This document shows, one piece after another, positions 14,504-17,426 of a stretch of DNA of 17,426 bases; the stretch's first letter is position 1, and each line of letters begins with the position of its first letter. The notes under the pieces were generated by a model that searched no databases, was not told where the DNA came from, and saw nothing but the letters and a program-made list of their open reading frames with translations. The stretch is from an uncultured Clostridia bacterium (GTDB lineage: Bacteria > Bacillota > Clostridia > Oscillospirales > Acutalibacteraceae), in the NCBI GenBank assembly GCA_946628455.1, contig CAMOWP010000024.1, positions 1 to 17,426 of the forward strand, read 5' to 3'. Position numbers and translations under genes: made by a program.

Positions 14504-14678
14504 ATGATAATCGGAAAAGCAGTGTTCAGGTATTATCCAAAGCCGGGTAAAGTGTATTGAAATACCAAAAACAGCAATTATTTTATCTGTCTGTCAGCAA
14601 CTTATCAGATGAATTAAAACGGTCAACGGCAAGAGCGTTAATTCAAAATGGACAAAATGGAAAAAGTTAAAATTAAAT
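14504..14678 (+). pseudogene. Decayed remnant of another secreted Fn3 gene
   Basis: There is no intact gene here. The clearest part, 14607-14666, reads IR-stop-IKTVNGKSVNSKWTKWKK, which lines up with the final Fn3 strand of the giant LRR protein (IRAVKKANGK...GKWSSKK), with TGA where Ala is expected. Just before it, in another frame, LSATY resembles the usual preceding strand, so a frameshift is likely too. After WKK a further one-base shift would give KIK and a stop. Near the front an 18-residue ORF (14504-14560, MIIGKAVFRYY...) has a weak AAAAGGA site; whether it is translated is unclear. Promoter copy C and a terminator flank the stretch, so the unit's outline is kept while its coding part is gone. 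Confidence 0.55.
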
Positions 14679-14683
14679 AATGC

Positions 14684-14708
14684 AGGGCGCCGTCGGTGCC
14701 CTCTTTTT
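14684..14708 (+). terminator. Terminator after the decayed unit
   Basis: AGGGCGCC (14684-14691) and GGTGCCCT (14695-14702) form an 8-bp stem with one G-U pair and loop GTC, followed by CTTTTT. Confidence 0.88.
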
Positions 14709-14711
14709 GTG

Positions 14712-14740
14712 TTGTATTTTATTCTGCTTTAATGTATAAT
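14712..14740 (+). promoter_or_regulatory. Sigma-A promoter of the phosphodiesterase operon
   Basis: TTGTAT (14712-14717) and a perfect TATAAT (14735-14740) with a 17-base spacer; start of transcription near 14747, about 20 bases before the ATG. It differs from the ECF-type element, so this operon seems outside the regulon. Confidence 0.65.
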
Positions 14741-14767
14741 AAGTAAAAATGTATTTTAGGTGATACT

Positions 14768-15667
14768 ATGATTTATGACAGATGGATGTCTTGCATTAAG
14801 GACGATGTTAAGCTGACTGACCTTGTTATCCCTGGCGCTCACAACGCGGGCTCTTACGGTATGAAAATTATGGCGGAGTGCCAGAAGGACGGGCTTTTTA
14901 CTCAGTTTAAATACGGTATGCGCCAGTTCTGCCTGCGCCTTAGCACAAACAGAAAGGGCGAAATCGTGCTTGCTCACGGAATCAGCAAGGGAGATTTATT
15001 TGAAAACGCGCTCAGAGACATAAAGCGCATTCTCAGATATAACGAAAGCGAGCTCCTGCTCCTTGATATAAGGGAGTATTACCCTCAGAAAATCGGCCCC
15101 GTAACGCTGACCTATAAGGCTGACATTGAAAAGGTCAATGCGCTTCTCAAAAAGCATATTGACCCTGAAAAATACGCCTACTGCGATTTTGAGCATATCA
15201 GCGAGGTAACCCTCGGTGATATCAGAAAAGCAGGGAAGAGGTATATTCTCATTAACGATAACGAGGATTATGAATTTTCTAAAAACTGCGACCAGATTCT
15301 TCCCTGGGAAAAGGACGTAAACGGCGCAAAGGCTGAAAAATTTACAGCCGAAACACTTCGCTTCTTTGACGATTATCAGACCGACGGCCTCTACTGGTTT
15401 CAGACTCAGCAGACCCCGAACCCCGGAACTGAAATAGGGCTTACTCCTCCCGTTAAGCTTGATGCCGAGGTGAGAAAATATTTCCTTAAGCTCATCAGAG
15501 GCATTGAGGAAAACGAGTTTTATCTCAAAAGCGCAAACATTATCGCAGGCGATTTTATGACCTATGATTATATGAAAAGCGAGGCTATCCTTCGCCTTAA
15601 TCTGCTTAAGGGAAACGTTGCTCCCGAGCTTGAAAACGAATATGCGGAGGGGCTCAAATGGAACTGA
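14768..15667 (+). CDS. PI-PLC-like phosphodiesterase (PLC X-domain family)
   Basis: 299 residues. LVIPGAHNAGSY (19-30) carries the first catalytic His (H25) of the phosphatidylinositol-specific phospholipase C family; FCLRLS gives R57, and EIVLAHG gives the second His, H70. LLLLDIREYY near 97-104 fits the next barrel strand. These enzymes cleave phosphodiester bonds of inositol or related lipids and head groups. Two things are odd. The residue after the first His is Asn rather than the Asp of the Bacillus enzymes, and there is no signal peptide, whereas bacterial PI-PLCs are usually secreted. So the substrate may be an intracellular or membrane inner-leaflet phosphodiester. AGGTGAT precedes the ATG. 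It overlaps the next gene by 10 bases. Confidence 0.82.
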   Translation: MIYDRWMSCIKDDVKLTDLVIPGAHNAGSYGMKIMAECQKDGLFTQFKYGMRQFCLRLSTNRKGEIVLAHGISKGDLFENALRDIKRILRYNESELLLLDIREYYPQKIGPVTLTYKADIEKVNALLKKHIDPEKYAYCDFEHISEVTLGDIRKAGKRYILINDNEDYEFSKNCDQILPWEKDVNGAKAEKFTAETLRFFDDYQTDGLYWFQTQQTPNPGTEIGLTPPVKLDAEVRKYFLKLIRGIEENEFYLKSANIIAGDFMTYDYMKSEAILRLNLLKGNVAPELENEYAEGLKWN

Positions 15668-16350
15668 CTGTCCTCGGAAAATACGGACCGTATCCCGCTG
15701 AAAATGACGGCGCGTGCAGCGGTTATTTAGTTGAAAACAAAGGCTCTTTGCTCGTTCTTGATATGGGCAGCGGCTCGCTCGGCAAGCTTATAAGCAGGGT
15801 CGACATAAGAGACGTAACCGATATTTTTATCTCCCATCATCATTATGACCATACGAGCGACCTCCTGCCGCTTCGCTATATGCTTGAGGTTAGCGGAAAC
15901 GTTGTGAATATCTACACAAAGCATTCCGACTCCGTATGGTATAAAATTCTTTTTACTCACCCGAATTTTAACGTTATCAACGTTGATGAGGGCAGCGCTG
16001 TTAAGGTTGGCTCAATGGAGCTCAGCTTCGTTAAGGCAAATCATATCGACTCCTCGCTCGCAGTAATCATCAAGGGTGAAAAAACGCTATGCTACACAGG
16101 CGATACAGATTATTTTGAAGGCATTTCGGCGTGCTTTGAAAGAAGCGATTATGTCCTTGCGGATTGCTGTAAGCCTTCGGGAGATAAAGCAAAGCATATG
16201 ACCGTTGACGACGCAAAGCGCCTTGCTGAAAAATATCCCGATAAAACGATTATCGCCACTCATCAGCCTCCCGAATTCAATCCTGTAAACGAATTCGCTT
16301 CTTTTGGTAATATTATCATTGCAAAGCAGAATAAAACATATAGGTTATAA
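15658..16350 (+). CDS. Metallo-beta-lactamase-fold hydrolase (RNase Z/YycJ-like group)
   Basis: 230 residues. The zinc motif HxHxDH is seen as SHHHYDHTSDL (H60, H62, D64, H65). Further probable ligands are H129 (ANHIDSS), D149 (YTGDTDY) and H202 (ATHQPPE). The compact length and the order of motifs match short MBL-fold hydrolases related to RNase Z-like and phosphodiesterase enzymes rather than true beta-lactamases; no signal peptide. Its start ATG lies inside the end of the upstream phosphodiesterase gene (10-base overlap) with GGAGGGG as ribosome binding site, so the two are translated together. A joint two-step degradation of a phosphodiester substrate is conceivable but unproven. A terminator follows at 16373. 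Confidence 0.85.
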   Translation: MELTVLGKYGPYPAENDGACSGYLVENKGSLLVLDMGSGSLGKLISRVDIRDVTDIFISHHHYDHTSDLLPLRYMLEVSGNVVNIYTKHSDSVWYKILFTHPNFNVINVDEGSAVKVGSMELSFVKANHIDSSLAVIIKGEKTLCYTGDTDYFEGISACFERSDYVLADCCKPSGDKAKHMTVDDAKRLAEKYPDKTIIATHQPPEFNPVNEFASFGNIIIAKQNKTYRL

Positions 16351-16372
16351 AAGTTGAACTGAGTCCGAAATG

Positions 16373-16401
16373 ACGGTATAGCACGGCTATGCCGTTTTTT
16401 T
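16373..16401 (+). terminator. Terminator after the MBL-fold gene
   Basis: ACGGTATAGC (16373-16382) and GCTATGCCGT (16386-16395) form a 10-bp stem with one G-U pair and loop ACG, then seven T. Confidence 0.92.
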
Positions 16402-16444
16402 GCTTTTCAACCCTTGTTTTATCTTAATGTTTAATGAAAAGCTC

Positions 16445-16496
16445 TTGACAAATTTAAGTATATAATGTATGATTAGTTATACAAATCATACTTAAA
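16445..16496 (+). promoter_or_regulatory. Promoter and probable operator of the AbrB/ABC operon
   Basis: TTGACA (16445-16450), 17 bases, then TATGAT (16468-16473). Two nested inverted repeats cover it: TTTAAGTAT (16453-16461) with ATACTTAAA (16488-16496), and GTATGATT (16467-16474) with AATCATAC (16484-16491), the latter including the -10 box. The obvious candidate binder is the AbrB-type protein encoded next, giving autorepression. Confidence 0.68.
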
Positions 16497-16508
16497 GGAG
16501 CTTTTAAT

Positions 16509-16730
16509 ATGCCAAAGCCAAAGGGAAAATACGCGTGGACCGCCACAGTTGGCGAGAAGGGACAAATCGTTATACCAAAACAGGCTCGGGAGCTGTTTGA
16601 TATCAAGCCGGGCGATACTTTAGTTCTGTTAGGCGACGAGAAGCGGGGAATTGCAATTCCTCCGAAAAAAATGTTTTCGCAGTTTGCAGCAGCAATATTC
16701 GAGACTGCTGAGGAGGATGATGAAAGATGA
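16509..16730 (+). CDS. AbrB/SpoVT-type DNA-binding regulator
   Basis: 73 residues. Residues about 9-52 match the swapped-hairpin AbrB fold: TATVGEKGQIVIPKQARELF and IKPGDTLVLLGDE are its standard strands. The C-terminal part (FSQFAAAIFETAEEDD) is a short helical acidic tail that may help dimers or tetramers assemble. AAAGGAG lies 8 bases before the ATG. The stop overlaps the start of the ABC ATPase gene (ATGA). In Clostridia, small AbrB-type or GntR-type regulators often precede ABC-2 exporters and control them, so this protein probably represses its own operon via the repeats at 16453-16496. It could be mistaken for a MazE-type antitoxin, but no toxin follows. Confidence 0.9.
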   Translation: MPKPKGKYAWTATVGEKGQIVIPKQARELFDIKPGDTLVLLGDEKRGIAIPPKKMFSQFAAAIFETAEEDDER

Positions 16731-17426
16731 CTCTTTGCAGGGTTAAGAACTTAAGTAAATCGTACCCTTCTTTTTTGCTGTCAGACGTTTCTTTTGAATT
16801 AAATGCGGGAAAAATTACAGGCTTCATCGGCAGAAACGGGGCAGGTAAAACAACAACAATAAAATCCATGTTAGGGCTTGTTCACCCTGATTGCGGCGAA
16901 ATCAGTTATTTTGATTTGCCCTTTTCAGAAAACGAAAGAGATATCAAGCAGAGAATCGGTTATTCCACGGGCGCAGTCAATTATTATCCGAAAAAGACCA
17001 TTAAAAAAATTGTTGCCGTAACAAAAACCTTCTACCAAAACTGGAACGAAGACGCGTACAGAGAGTATCTTGAACTGTTTTCGCTTGATGAAAATAAAAC
17101 TCCCAGCGAGCTTTCGGAGGGAATGAAAATTAAATTCAATCTTCTTCTTGCTCTTTCACATCGGGCGGAAATTCTGATTTTAGACGAGCCTACAAGCGGC
17201 CTCGACCCGTTTTCAAGAGACGAGCTTCTTGATTTGTTTATCGAGCTGAAAAACAGAGGCGTTGCAGTATTGTTTTCAACGCATATTACGTCCGATATAG
17301 AAAAATGTGCGGATGATATAATGTACATCAGAAACGGAAAGCTTGTTATCTCCTGTGCTAAGGATGAGTTTTGCGAACAGCACTGCAAAGACGGGGAAAC
17401 TCTGGAAGAAGCTATATTACGTATGG
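16727..17426 (+). CDS. ABC transporter ATP-binding protein (ABC-2 exporter type), partial
   Basis: The ATG at 16727 overlaps the AbrB stop; the frame is open to the window end (233 codons seen). Motifs in order: Walker A GRNGAGKTT (35-43), signature LSEGMK (129-134, unlike the usual LSGGQ), Walker B ILILDEP (149-155), D-loop SGLD (157-160), H-loop H186 in STHI. At the Q-loop position (GYSTGAV, about 78-84) I see no clear Gln. The sequence resembles ATPases of the BcrA/YtrB type, which pair with a separate ABC-2 permease for export of peptides or drugs. That permease should lie just beyond the window. GGAGG lies about 11 bases before the start. Confidence 0.92.
   Translation, partial: MTLCRVKNLSKSYPSFLLSDVSFELNAGKITGFIGRNGAGKTTTIKSMLGLVHPDCGEISYFDLPFSENERDIKQRIGYSTGAVNYYPKKTIKKIVAVTKTFYQNWNEDAYREYLELFSLDENKTPSELSEGMKIKFNLLLALSHRAEILILDEPTSGLDPFSRDELLDLFIELKNRGVAVLFSTHITSDIEKCADDIMYIRNGKLVISCAKDEFCEQHCKDGETLEEAILRM

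Noticed and set aside
16509..16730. Antitoxin of a MazEF-like toxin-antitoxin pair
   Set aside because: The next gene is an ABC ATPase, not a toxin; AbrB-type control of an exporter fits better.

Overview
The window looks like the chromosome of a low-to-mid GC Gram-positive anaerobe of the Clostridia, most likely a gut Oscillospirales/Ruminococcus-type bacterium. This rests on AGGAGG-type ribosome binding sites, consensus TTGACA/TATAAT promoters, many strong intrinsic terminators, a Lys-rich secretome with BspA-like leucine-rich repeats, and a GH38 mannosidase next to a glycerate kinase. The genus is an inference; no rRNA or marker gene is present.

Left part (1-3100). On the minus strand lie a glycerate kinase with its own promoter, then a 72-residue unknown protein and a GH38 alpha-mannosidase (cut by the window edge) that seem to share a second promoter. 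On the plus strand there follow an unidentified structured small RNA with a near-consensus promoter and a terminator-like last hairpin, then the initiator tRNA (fMet) with its own promoter and terminator. Just past that terminator is an inverted 19-base copy of the tRNA T-arm region.

Centre (3160-14710). This is the most interesting part. An ECF-like sigma factor and an overlapping single-pass membrane protein (probable anti-sigma factor) head an operon that continues with a 1594-residue BspA/LRR surface protein and a secreted protein ending in a transglutaminase-like domain. A strong terminator follows. A second unit encodes a 31-residue basic peptide, a secreted Fn3 protein and a paralogue of the transglutaminase-like protein. 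A third unit is reduced to a decayed Fn3 fragment between a promoter and a terminator. The same roughly 44-base element stands at the head of all three units, including the sigma gene, which suggests an autoregulated sigma regulon devoted to secreted proteins. The transglutaminase-like domains appear to lack the catalytic Cys (both) and the His (one), so they may be binding rather than catalytic modules.

Right part (14710-17426). A PI-PLC-like phosphodiesterase without a signal peptide overlaps a metallo-beta-lactamase-fold hydrolase, under a separate promoter and closed by a terminator. Last comes an AbrB-type regulator, with nested inverted repeats over its promoter, overlapping an ABC transporter ATPase that runs off the end.
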